Assembly: GCF_047324305.1 (NCBI RefSeq) | Contig: NZ_CP178740.1 | Coordinates: 186,001 to 250,000, forward strand | Direction: 5' to 3' | Source of the DNA: Acerihabitans sp047324305 | Lineage (GTDB): Bacteria > Pseudomonadota > Gammaproteobacteria > Enterobacterales > Enterobacteriaceae | DNA: 64,000 nt | In this document: positions 43,593 through 52,209 of the stretch, piece by piece | How the letters are laid out: each line of letters starts with the position of its first letter | How positions within the stretch are numbered: position 1 is the first letter of the stretch | The notes under the pieces: generated by a model | The model's input: only the letters and a program-made list of their open reading frames with translations | Told to the model about the DNA's origin: nothing | The model's database searches: none | Position numbers and translations under genes: made by a program

Positions 43593-44850
43593 GTTCTTTC
43601 TCCGGGTCTGTTATCGCAACGATCGGCGCCACGGTATGAAATGAACCAAACACCAGCACGCAGTCATCGGCGTCGGCATCCTGCAACGCCTGTCGCCAGG
43701 CCGAGGCCACATCGTCAAATTGCCGGGCATGATCGAGATGGGCCGCCAGCTGCGCCGCGGTGGCGCCGCGCGCGTCAATCAGGGTGGCGCAATACCATTC
43801 AGCCACCTGCCCGCGCAGGCAGCCCAGGGTGCCGGCAATATCCTTGTCGGCCAGCATGCCCACCACGGCGCGCACTTTCCCCCGGATTTTCAGGGTTGCC
43901 AGCCGTTGCGCCAGATACCCGGCGGCGTGTGGATTATGCGCCACATCCAGGATGCGCAGCGGCCGTTGGCCGACGACCTGGAAACGGCCCGGCAGGGACG
44001 CCTCGGCGAGTCCCCGGCGGATGGCCTGGTCGGAGACCGGCAGGGGAAAACGCCGGAGCGCCGCAAGGGCGGTGGCGGCATTTTCCAGCGGAATCAGCGG
44101 CAGCGGCAATCCGGTCAGCGCCGACTGCTGGTCGCGCCAGTCCCAGGTATCGCCGTCCCGGCTGAAGCGCCAGTCGCGATCGCGGCAGTACAGCAGCGCG
44201 CCCACGGCGAGCGCCGTGCTGTCGATTGAGGCGGGTCGATCCGGTTCGCCGACCACAGCCGGGCGGCCCGCCCGCAGGATACCGGCTTTTTCCCGGCCGA
44301 TACTCTCGCGATCCGGCCCCAGCAGTTCGGTATGATCAAGGGCGATGCTGGTGATCACCGCCACATCGGCATCAACGATATTGGTGGCATCCAGCCGCCC
44401 GCCCAGGCCGACCTCGAGCACCGCCACGTCCAGCCGTGCCTGCTTGAACAGCCAAAAGGCCGCCAGGGTGCCGAACTCGAAATAACTTAGGGAAGTGGCG
44501 CCGCGCCCCGCTTCAACCGCCGCCATGGCCGCGCTGTGCTGCGCCTCGGGCAGTTCCCGCCCCTGGATGCGCACCCGTTCGGTATAATGCAGCAGATGGG
44601 GAGAGCTGTAGACGCCGACCTTGAATCCCGCGGCCAGCAATACCGCCTCGATCAGCCGGCAGGTGGTGCCTTTGCCATTGGTGCCCGCGACGGTAATAAC
44701 CCGGGGGGCGGGACGCAGCAGGGCCATATCGGCGGCGACCAGGCCTACCCGATCCAGGCCGAGGTCGATGGTCTTGGCGTGCAGGCGTTCAAGATAATGC
44801 AGCCACGCCGCCAGCGGCGAGGTGGCTTGTGGAGCAACAAGGTTTTCCAT
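43582..44850 (-). CDS. folC: Dihydrofolate/folylpolyglutamate synthase
   Basis: Bifunctional enzyme adding glutamate to dihydropteroate and to folates. It has 422 residues, the usual length. The Mur-ligase-type P-loop VAGTNGKGTTCRL is at about residues 54-66, with AVLEVGLGGRLDATN (about 145-159) and TSIALDHTELLG (about 170-181). DVAHNPHAAGYL marks the C-terminal domain. It lies 11 bp after accD and overlaps dedD, matching the E. coli accD-folC-dedD order. Confidence 0.97.
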   Translation of the reverse strand: MENLVAPQATSPLAAWLHYLERLHAKTIDLGLDRVGLVAADMALLRPAPRVITVAGTNGKGTTCRLIEAVLLAAGFKVGVYSSPHLLHYTERVRIQGRELPEAQHSAAMAAVEAGRGATSLSYFEFGTLAAFWLFKQARLDVAVLEVGLGGRLDATNIVDADVAVITSIALDHTELLGPDRESIGREKAGILRAGRPAVVGEPDRPASIDSTALAVGALLYCRDRDWRFSRDGDTWDWRDQQSALTGLPLPLIPLENAATALAALRRFPLPVSDQAIRRGLAEASLPGRFQVVGQRPLRILDVAHNPHAAGYLAQRLATLKIRGKVRAVVGMLADKDIAGTLGCLRGQVAEWYCATLIDARGATAAQLAAHLDHARQFDDVASAWRQALQDADADDCVLVFGSFHTVAPIVAITDPEKERGE

Positions 44851-44861
44851 AGGCCCCGTCC

Positions 44862-45782
44862 TCAGACTTCGTCCGGACGCTCTTCGTGGATCGTCTCAGG
44901 CCTCGCCTCATGGGAATGTTCCGCTTCCGGCTGCGGCCTGCCGGTCATTTTGGCCAGCAGTCCCGCCAGTTTAAGGCGCATCTCCGGCCGGCGGATAATC
45001 ATATCAATGGCGCCTTTCTCCAGCAGGAATTCGCTGCGCTGGAACCCGGCCGGCAGTTTTTCCCGTACCGTTTGTTCAATGACGCGCGGCCCGGCAAAAC
45101 CTATCAGCGCCTTGGGTTCGGCGATATTCAAATCGCCGAGCATGGCGAGACTTGCGGATACGCCGCCCATGGTCGGATCGGTAAGCACCGAAATATAAGG
45201 CAAACGGCGCGCGCGCAGCTTCGCCAGCGCGGCGCTGGTTTTCGCCATCTGCATCAGCGATATCAGCGCTTCCTGCATACGGGCGCCGCCGCTGGCGGAA
45301 AAGCAGACCAGCGGGCATTCGTCTTCCAGCGCCTGCTCGACGGCACGGACGAAACGCGCCCCGACCACCGACGACATAGAGCCGCCGATAAAGGCGAATT
45401 CAAAAGACGCCGCGACCACCGGCATAGCGTATAGGGTGCCTTTCATTACCACCAGCGCGTCTTTTTCATCGGTGGCCTTTTGCGCCGCCGCCAGGCGGTC
45501 TTTGTATTTTTTCGAGTCCTTGAACTTCAGGATATCCCGGGGTTCCAGCTCGCTGCCCAGCTCCACCTCGCTGCCTTTATCCAAAAAGGCATGCAGGCGG
45601 GCGCGGGCGGTCATGCGCATATGATGATCGCATTTGGGGCAGACCTCGAGGTTGCGCTCAAGCTCGGCACGGTAGAGTACCTGCCCGCAGCTATCACACT
45701 TGGTCCATACGCCTTCGGGGATATTCGCCCTGCGCGCCGGGGTGATAGTGCTCTTGTTAAGTATTCGTTCAATCCAGCTCAT
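44862..45782 (-). CDS. accD: Acetyl-CoA carboxylase carboxyltransferase subunit beta
   Basis: Beta subunit of the carboxyltransferase that makes malonyl-CoA. The 306 residues compare with 304 in E. coli. The N-terminal Zn ribbon has Cys29, Cys32, Cys48 and Cys51 (CDSCGQ and CPKC). The crotonase-fold body shows SASGGARMQEALISLMQMAKT and TDPTMGGVSASLAMLGDL. The C-terminal 25 residues are His/Glu-rich and variable. It precedes folC by 11 bp. Confidence 0.97.
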   Translation of the reverse strand: MSWIERILNKSTITPARRANIPEGVWTKCDSCGQVLYRAELERNLEVCPKCDHHMRMTARARLHAFLDKGSEVELGSELEPRDILKFKDSKKYKDRLAAAQKATDEKDALVVMKGTLYAMPVVAASFEFAFIGGSMSSVVGARFVRAVEQALEDECPLVCFSASGGARMQEALISLMQMAKTSAALAKLRARRLPYISVLTDPTMGGVSASLAMLGDLNIAEPKALIGFAGPRVIEQTVREKLPAGFQRSEFLLEKGAIDMIIRRPEMRLKLAGLLAKMTGRPQPEAEHSHEARPETIHEERPDEV

Positions 45783-46014
45783 CGATAACCTTTCTGTTTG
45801 AACCTGGCAAGCGCCAGTCCGCTATTCATACCTTGGCCGCGGCGCGGCAGGACGTCCGTCGTTGTCTTGCCGCCGCCTTATTCAACGCGCCTGGACGGCG
45901 CGATGAAGAGCCTTTGAAAATGTCGCCCATTAAACCATAACCGCCAACGAGTTGGGATAGAAAACTCTGCCCGTCGCTCACAAATCATCCATGGCGCGGA
46001 CAAATCCCGCGCGT

Positions 46015-46668
46015 TTATCTGCGGGCGGCGGCGCGCCTGTGGCGCCATACCTCAATCACCCCGGGCAGGATAGACAGCAGAATGATGGCGACAATCAATA
46101 ATTTCAAGTTTTCCTGCACCACCGGCAGATCGCCGAACAGATAACCGGAATAGGTAAACAGGACTACCCATATGACGCCGCCGGTAATATTGAACAGGGC
46201 GAAATGGCGATAGGACATATGTCCCATGCCGGCGACGAAGGGCGCGAACGTCCTGACAATCGGCACAAACCGGGCCAGGATAATGGTTTTACCACCGTGA
46301 CGCGCGTAGAACTGGTGGGTCTTGTCCAGGTAGCTGCGGCGGAAAATCCTGGAATGGGGATTACTGAACAGTTTTTCACCGAACAGCCGCCCGATGGTGT
46401 AGTTGACCGCATCGCCCAATATCGCGGCGGCGGCCATCAGCAGCGCCATCAGATGCACATCCAGGCTGTTGCTCGGCAAAGCCGCCAGCGCGCCCGCGAC
46501 AAACAGCAGCGAATCGCCGGGCAGGAAGGGCGTCACCACCAGACCGGTTTCACAAAACAGAATGAGAAACAGGATGGCGTAGACCCAGATGCCGTACTGC
46601 GCCACCAATTCCGCCAGATGGACGTCAATATGCAGAATAAAATCAATAATAAATCTTATAAATTCCAT
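46015..46668 (-). CDS. dedA: DedA-family membrane protein
   Basis: DedA/VTT-superfamily inner-membrane protein, implicated in undecaprenyl-phosphate or lipid flipping and proton-motive-force maintenance. The 217 residues (219 in E. coli) begin MEFIRFIIDFILHIDVHL. Conserved PFLPGDSLLFVAGALAAL (about 47-64), GDAVNYTIGRLFG (about 88-100) and ARFVPIVRTFAPFVAGMG with its essential Arg residues (about 132-149) are present. It lies downstream of truA, with a 232-bp gap before accD. Confidence 0.95.
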   Translation of the reverse strand: MEFIRFIIDFILHIDVHLAELVAQYGIWVYAILFLILFCETGLVVTPFLPGDSLLFVAGALAALPSNSLDVHLMALLMAAAAILGDAVNYTIGRLFGEKLFSNPHSRIFRRSYLDKTHQFYARHGGKTIILARFVPIVRTFAPFVAGMGHMSYRHFALFNITGGVIWVVLFTYSGYLFGDLPVVQENLKLLIVAIILLSILPGVIEVWRHRRAAARR

Positions 46669-46708
46669 GTTCAGAATTCCGGAAGCGCAAATGATATGTT
46701 CAGTACCG

Positions 46709-47530
46709 TCAATCCAGCAGGAATAACGGTCCCATGGGAGGATACGGCAAATCGAACTGGCCAGGGTAGTCCACCGCCACCAGATAAAGCCCTTCCGCCC
46801 TGGCAGTAGCGGCGGCCAGGGCGCGATCCCGTGCTTCCAGTAATTCGTTCATCCACTCCAGCGGACGGTTGCCGCAGCCTATTTCCATCAGGCTGCCCAC
46901 GATATTACGCACCATATGATGCAGGAAAGCGTTGGCCTTGATATCCACCACGATATAAGCGCCGTGGCGCGTGACCTGCAGATGTTTTAGATTGCGCCAG
47001 GGCGTGCGCGACTGGCACTGCAGGGCGCGGAACGATGTAAAATCATGTTCGCCCAGCAGACATTGCCCCGCCCGCTCCATGATATCCGCATCCAGCTGAT
47101 GGTAATAATGCGTCACGCCCCGGGATAAAATTGCCGGGCGATAAGGATGATTATAGATAATATAGCGGTAACGACGCGCCGTGGCGCTAAAACGCGCGTG
47201 AAATTCGCCCGCGACGGCGCGGACCCAGCGCACCGCCACGTCCGGCGGCAGGTTGGCGTTAACGCCCAGGGTCCAGGCGGAGTCTTCGCGCCGCGCGCCG
47301 GTGTCGAAATGCACCACCTGGCCGGTGGCGTGCACGCCCGCGTCGGTACGCCCGGCGCACTGCACCGCGATCGGCTCGTTGGCGACTTTGGATAAGGCCT
47401 GCTCCAGGCAAGACTGGACGCTGACGACTTCCGACTGGCGCTGCCAGCCGTAGAAACGGCTGCCGTCATATTCAATGCCCAGCGCTATCCTGGACGTTGC
47501 CGGCTGACCGGCGAATACTTCCCGGGACAT
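46709..47530 (-). CDS. truA: tRNA pseudouridine(38-40) synthase TruA
   Basis: Forms pseudouridine at positions 38-40 of the tRNA anticodon arm. It has 273 residues (270 in E. coli). The catalytic Asp63 lies in CAGRTDAGVHATGQV (about 58-72), and FHARFSATARRYRY (about 108-121) is the second conserved block. The ATG shares its A with the usg TAA stop (TAATG), so translation is coupled to usg. Confidence 0.97.
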   Translation of the reverse strand: MSREVFAGQPATSRIALGIEYDGSRFYGWQRQSEVVSVQSCLEQALSKVANEPIAVQCAGRTDAGVHATGQVVHFDTGARREDSAWTLGVNANLPPDVAVRWVRAVAGEFHARFSATARRYRYIIYNHPYRPAILSRGVTHYYHQLDADIMERAGQCLLGEHDFTSFRALQCQSRTPWRNLKHLQVTRHGAYIVVDIKANAFLHHMVRNIVGSLMEIGCGNRPLEWMNELLEARDRALAAATARAEGLYLVAVDYPGQFDLPYPPMGPLFLLD

Positions 47531-48540
47531 TAATAAAAGTACTCCGCCACCAGCAGCTCCGCGGTCAGCAACGCCATCAGCGCGCCGCCGAAGCGGACAT
47601 TATCCGCCACCGACCAGAATTGCAGCAGATCCGGCATGCCGTAATCGTTGCGCAGGCAGCCGATGCTAAGGTGCGCCTGTCCCGAGGCATCCTCCACCTG
47701 GGTGGGATACTCCCCTTCCTCGCTGACATTGATGCTTTCGCCCGCCGTTAACGCGTCGCGCGCTTCCTCAGGGCCCATCGGCCGCTGGGTTTCCAGATGC
47801 ACCATCTGGGCGTGGCCGTAAAATACCGGGGCCTGGACGCTGCTGACCGCAATCGGCAATCCCTCGTCCTGCAGAACCTTGCGCACTTCATCCACCAGGC
47901 GCCGCTCAACCTGGACGCTGCCCAGTTCGTCCGCCACCAGAGGCAACATATTAAACGCCAACTGGCGGCTGAAGAAGCCCGGCTCGGTGGGCAGGCCGTT
48001 CAGCAGCCTGGCGCTTTGGCCCGCCAACGCGTCCACCGCCGCCTTGCCCTGGCCGGAAGCGGAGAGCAGGTTGACGACATGCAGCCGGGCGATGCCGGCC
48101 AGGTCGGTAAGCGGCCTCACCGCCAGCAGCAGTTGGCTGGTCAGGCTGTCGGCGACCGCCACCAGGTTGCGGTTGCGATAATCCGCCAGCACCGCGTCAT
48201 TGACGCCGGGCACCACCAGCGGCACGTCCGGCTCCAGTGCGAACAGGCCGCTGGAATCGATAACCACGCAGCCCGCGGCGGCGGCGGGTTCAGCATAAAG
48301 CGCGCTGGCGCCGCTGCCCGCCACGAAAAAGGCCAGTTGCGCCTGAGTCCAGTCAAACTGCGCGGCGTCGGCGACCAGGATGCTTTTGCCGTCGTAACGC
48401 AGGGTTTCACCGGCGCTGCGCTCGCTGGCCAGTAAAAACAGTTCACCTACCGGGAACTGCCGCTCTTGCAGCAATTCCAGCAGCGCCGTACCGACCGCGC
48501 CTGTTGCGCCCAAAAGGGCGATATTCCAGCCGTCAGACAT
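47530..48540 (-). CDS. usg: Aspartate-semialdehyde dehydrogenase-like protein Usg
   Basis: USG-1 protein, a homologue of aspartate-semialdehyde dehydrogenase. The ATG at 48540 with GGAGAG upstream gives MSDGWNIALLGATGAVGTAL, a Rossmann start, and 336 residues (337 in E. coli). The NADP-binding N-terminal domain is intact. Where true Asd enzymes have the catalytic Cys in an NCSTIQ-type motif, this protein reads ADSLTSQ, so it is probably not an active dehydrogenase, as for E. coli Usg. Function unknown. It forms the pdxB-usg-truA-dedA cluster. Confidence 0.93.
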   Translation of the reverse strand: MSDGWNIALLGATGAVGTALLELLQERQFPVGELFLLASERSAGETLRYDGKSILVADAAQFDWTQAQLAFFVAGSGASALYAEPAAAAGCVVIDSSGLFALEPDVPLVVPGVNDAVLADYRNRNLVAVADSLTSQLLLAVRPLTDLAGIARLHVVNLLSASGQGKAAVDALAGQSARLLNGLPTEPGFFSRQLAFNMLPLVADELGSVQVERRLVDEVRKVLQDEGLPIAVSSVQAPVFYGHAQMVHLETQRPMGPEEARDALTAGESINVSEEGEYPTQVEDASGQAHLSIGCLRNDYGMPDLLQFWSVADNVRFGGALMALLTAELLVAEYFY

Positions 48541-48648
48541 AACAACTCTCCAAAGCAATGCATCATCGGGGCGGGGAGGCAGAGCCTGCCCGCGCAATAA
48601 GGTTATACCCGCCATACTTCACGTTAGGGTATAGGTACGGTCGGGTGT

Positions 48649-49785
48649 CTAGCGGGCGCCGGCCAGCAGGGCGTTAAAACCGAGTTCGCGCAGCGTCGCC
48701 GCCGCCGCGGCGTCATCGCTTTCAACACACAGCGACGACCATTCGCGTCGGTCATGGTACTGCCTGCGCAGCCGGTCGAATTCTCCCGGCATGGCCGCCA
48801 CCCGGCGCAGGGACGCATCATCGCGGCGCACATCATACACCAGATGGACCAACTGGCGGAGCATCGCCTCGTCAAGGCCGCCGTGTAACCGTACCCGCTC
48901 TACCGACGGCCGGGGCAACAGCTCGCCGAGCGGCGCCCGCAGCGGCGTGCCGAGAAAAGCGCTGTATGCCTCGAAAACCTGGGTGGTGCCGCGCGCCTTG
49001 CCTTCGAGCGTATAGCCGGCAATATGCGGCGTGCCGATATCGACACGAGACAGCAGCGATGGCGACAGCGCCGGCTCCGGTTCCCAGACGTCAAGCACGG
49101 CGCGCATTTTTTTCCCGTGCTCCAGGGCGGCCAGCAGCGCGGCGTTATCCACCACCGCGCCGCGGCAGGCATTGATTAAAATACGGCCGTCGGGCAGCGC
49201 CGCCAGCAGTTCCGCATCCACCTGATGCCAGGTGCGATAAGGCCCGGACATGTTCAGGGGGGTATGGAACGTCAGCACGTCCGCCTCGCGCACCAGGGTT
49301 GCCAGCGGATGGAAATCCCCGTCATCGCCCCGATCGGCGCGCGGGGGATCGCACAGCAGGGTGCGGATGCCCAGCGCCTTAAGGCGGCGATCGAGCCGCC
49401 CACCCACGTTGCCTGCGCCGATAATGCCGACGGTTTTATCACGCAGGGAAAAGCCGTCGCGCTCCGCCAGCATCAGCAGGGAGGAAAAGACATACTCCAC
49501 CACCGCGACGGCATTACAACCCGGCGCGGCGGAAAAAGCGATGCCGGCCTGCTCCAGCCAGGCTTCATCCACATGATCGGTGCCCGCGGTCGCCGTGCCG
49601 ACGAATTTCACGCCGCTGCCGGCCAGGAGCCCGGCGTTAACCTGAGTGACCGAGCGCACCATCAGCGCATCGGCGCCCGCAAGCGCTGCGGCCGACAGCT
49701 GGCGTCCGGCAACCGGCACGACCTCGCCCAACCGGCTGAACAATTCGTGGGCATAGGGCATGTTTTCATCGACCAGTATTTTCAC
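48649..49785 (-). CDS. pdxB: Erythronate-4-phosphate dehydrogenase
   Basis: Second step of the DXP-dependent pyridoxal phosphate pathway, a D-2-hydroxyacid dehydrogenase. A GTG start at 49785, with GGAG at 6-bp spacing, encodes MKILVDENMPYA. The 378 residues equal the E. coli length. NAD-binding GIIGAGNVGGRLDRRL is at about 120-135. Catalytic Arg is in INACRGAVVDN (about 205-215) and the catalytic His in PHIAGYTLEGKARGTTQ (about 253-269). The C-terminal PdxB dimerisation domain includes LVHLVYDVRRDDA. Clustered with usg-truA-dedA. Confidence 0.97.
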   Translation of the reverse strand: MKILVDENMPYAHELFSRLGEVVPVAGRQLSAAALAGADALMVRSVTQVNAGLLAGSGVKFVGTATAGTDHVDEAWLEQAGIAFSAAPGCNAVAVVEYVFSSLLMLAERDGFSLRDKTVGIIGAGNVGGRLDRRLKALGIRTLLCDPPRADRGDDGDFHPLATLVREADVLTFHTPLNMSGPYRTWHQVDAELLAALPDGRILINACRGAVVDNAALLAALEHGKKMRAVLDVWEPEPALSPSLLSRVDIGTPHIAGYTLEGKARGTTQVFEAYSAFLGTPLRAPLGELLPRPSVERVRLHGGLDEAMLRQLVHLVYDVRRDDASLRRVAAMPGEFDRLRRQYHDRREWSSLCVESDDAAAAATLRELGFNALLAGAR

Positions 49786-50007
49786 ATCCGACTCCGGAAG
49801 CCAGCGGCCTGCGTGTTAAAAAGGGGGAATATTTTGCCACCGAACGGGGAAAAATCCCAATGCTATCGCGCACGGGATTGGCACAACATATTAATACCGT
49901 ATTATTATTGCCCGCTTATGTTTAGGATGCCCTAAGAAAATCCCTTTTATCCGCCAGGCTACCCTGAGCACCATATCATGGCGGATTGACGTTAAAAGGA
50001 CCGTCGC

Positions 50008-50910
50008 ATGACTATTTTTTATCCCCTGCTGGCCGTGCTGATCTGGTCGGTCAACGCCATCGTCAGCAAAATGTCCGCCAGCGCCATCGACCCGGCGGCG
50101 ATTTCCTTTTACCGTTGGCTGGTGGCCCTGGTGATACTGACGCCCTTTGTCCTGCCCGGCGTGCTGCGCAACCGCCGCGTCGTGCGCGCCCAGGGCTGGC
50201 GCCTGCTGGTGCTTGGCCTGCTGGGCATGGTGTTGTACCAAAGCCTGGCTTATTATGCCGCGCACAGCGTGAGCGCACTGTTTATGGGGATACTGAATTC
50301 GCTGATTCCGCTGCTGACGGTGCTATTGAGTATCCTGCTGCTGCGCGCCGTGCCGACGCTGGGCGTCTTGCTGGGCACCCTGCTCTCGTTCGGCGGCCTG
50401 GTCTGGCTGGTCAGCGCGGGGCATCCGCGGGTGCTGCTGAGCCACGGCATGGGCGGCGGCGAGCTGATGATGATAGGCGCATCCGCGTCCTATGCCCTGT
50501 ACGGGGTACTGACCCGGCGCTGGACGATACCGCTGCCCAATTGGCAATCGCTTTATATCCAGGTGGCGTTCGGCGTGCTGCTCCTGCTGCCGGGGTTCCT
50601 GCTGGCGCCGGACGTTGGCCTGACCGCGCGCAATATTCCGCTGGTGATCTTTGCCGGTATCGCCGCGTCCCTGATCGCGCCTTACCTGTGGATCCAGGGG
50701 GTAATGCGGCTGGGTGCCAATACCGCGTCGATATTCATGAACCTGGCGCCGCTGTTTACCGCCGCCATCGCGGTACTTTTTTTACATGAGCGACTGCACA
50801 GCTATCACGTCGTCGGCGGTGGGATTACACTGTTGGGAGTTATATTGGCACAACGGCTGCGCATTCCCCTGATACGCAGACCAGGTAAAGAGCAGAAAAT
50901 GCCTTCCTGA
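50008..50910 (+). CDS. EamA/DMT-superfamily transporter
   Basis: Ten-helix drug/metabolite transporter with two EamA repeats (about residues 1-135 and 150-285). It has 300 residues. The ATG follows AAAGGA at 7-bp spacing. Helix 1 starts FYPLLAVLIWSVNAIVSKMS; the second repeat opens GELMMIGASASYALYGVLTRR. The substrate cannot be predicted; relatives export amino acids or metabolites. E. coli does not have it between pdxB and flk, so it is an accessory gene here, but its composition matches its neighbours. Confidence 0.88.
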   Translation: MTIFYPLLAVLIWSVNAIVSKMSASAIDPAAISFYRWLVALVILTPFVLPGVLRNRRVVRAQGWRLLVLGLLGMVLYQSLAYYAAHSVSALFMGILNSLIPLLTVLLSILLLRAVPTLGVLLGTLLSFGGLVWLVSAGHPRVLLSHGMGGGELMMIGASASYALYGVLTRRWTIPLPNWQSLYIQVAFGVLLLLPGFLLAPDVGLTARNIPLVIFAGIAASLIAPYLWIQGVMRLGANTASIFMNLAPLFTAAIAVLFLHERLHSYHVVGGGITLLGVILAQRLRIPLIRRPGKEQKMPS

Positions 50911-51040
50911 CGCGTGCCGCTACCGCAAGCCACGGCGGCTTGTTATCATTCGCCGCATTGTTGATCTGAGCGCACGATGCCATAACGCAGTTGCTATGGC
51001 CGGGCTGGACGACAGCGCCCTATGCTAAAGGATGAGTCAT

Positions 51041-52075
51041 ATGCAACCTGTAAGTGGCCCCGGTACACCTTTACAGGGCGATCCGCCCCATGGCGCCGCG
51101 GGCAGCGCACCTTTAGGGCCGGAGAGTGAAAAGCCGCTGACCACGGCGCAACGCACCGCCCTGGAGCGTCTGATTATCAAGATCATGGCGTTAAGCAACA
51201 GCAAGGCCCCGGAGATCTGGGCCGCATTGCGCCATCAATTGAATATCGCCAACGACGGCGAGCTGACGGCGGGCCATTTCCAGCCCGCCGAACAGCTGCT
51301 GCAAACCAGGCTGGGCCAGGCACAGCAAACCCACGCCGGGCGCCAGCTTATGCAACAGCTCACCGAACTGCTGCCCCAGGGTAACAACCGCCAGGCGGTC
51401 AGTGATTTTATTCGCCGGGAATATGGCCATACCGTGCTAAGCCAGCTTGGCCCCGAGCAGTTGCTGCAGGTGGTGGCGTTACTGCAAAACGGCCAGCTGA
51501 ATATCCCGCAGCCGCAGCAGTCCGCCATTACCGATCGCACGCTGTTGCCGGCCGAACATCATGCCCTGAACCAGCAGATTACCCGCCTGGCGGCGGTCAC
51601 CGGCGAATCCCCGGCGGAAATCTGGCAAAGCGTGATGACCATGATGGGCCTGAAAGCGGGCGATCCTATCCCGGCACGTCATTTCCAGCTGCTGATGCAA
51701 TTTCTGCAGGGACATATGACGCTGTCGCAGCAGGCCTCCCCTACCCTGGCATCGGTGCAGGCCACCCTGAAACAGCCGACCAATAGCGATGAACAGCAGG
51801 CGATAGAAGCGTACTGCCAACAGCATTTCAACGCGCTGCCCCAGAGCGTGCTGACGCCGGCGCAGGTGGGCGCGGTAATGCAGTTCCTGTTTATCTATCG
51901 CCTTACCCGCACGCAAAGCCAGCATCAAACCCCCGACCCCCGTCTGCTGCAGCCGGCCATGAGCCCGCTTATCGCCACCGAACCGATGACGCCGGCGGCA
52001 AAAACCATCCGCTCGCGCTGGATCATGGCGATTGCCGTGGCCGGGGTTCTGTTGCTGATCTGGATCCTGATCTGA
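51041..52075 (+). CDS. flk: Flagellar regulator Flk
   Basis: Membrane-anchored regulator that in Salmonella couples flagellar ring completion to FlgM/late-substrate secretion. The second ATG (51041) has AAGGA at 8-bp spacing and gives 344 residues (331 in E. coli). A long Gln-rich cytosolic part repeats the pattern HFxxxxxxLQ and contains NIPQPQQSAITDRTLLPAEH (about 152-171), matching E. coli IPQPQQREATDRPLLPAEHN. A single C-terminal helix (about 325-343, WIMAIAVAGVLLLIWILI) anchors it. Together with lrhA it suggests flagella are or were made. Confidence 0.92.
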   Translation: MQPVSGPGTPLQGDPPHGAAGSAPLGPESEKPLTTAQRTALERLIIKIMALSNSKAPEIWAALRHQLNIANDGELTAGHFQPAEQLLQTRLGQAQQTHAGRQLMQQLTELLPQGNNRQAVSDFIRREYGHTVLSQLGPEQLLQVVALLQNGQLNIPQPQQSAITDRTLLPAEHHALNQQITRLAAVTGESPAEIWQSVMTMMGLKAGDPIPARHFQLLMQFLQGHMTLSQQASPTLASVQATLKQPTNSDEQQAIEAYCQQHFNALPQSVLTPAQVGAVMQFLFIYRLTRTQSQHQTPDPRLLQPAMSPLIATEPMTPAAKTIRSRWIMAIAVAGVLLLIWILI

Positions 52076-52090
52076 GCTGATTGGCCGACA

Positions 52091-52134
52091 AAAAAACCAT
52101 CCTGCATGCGGACACGCCGGCAGGATGGTTTTTT
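52091..52134. terminator. Bidirectional rho-independent terminator between flk and fabB
   Basis: 15-bp arms AAAAAACCATCCTGC/GCAGGATGGTTTTTT around a 14-base loop; A- and T-runs allow termination in both directions for convergent flk and fabB. Confidence 0.92.
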
Positions 52135-52209
52135 AATTACGGTTAGGGAGAGGATATTCCCGCATGCCCGATAGGCGTTGCCTGACGCACGCCCAAGGGC
52201 ATCGGCCCG

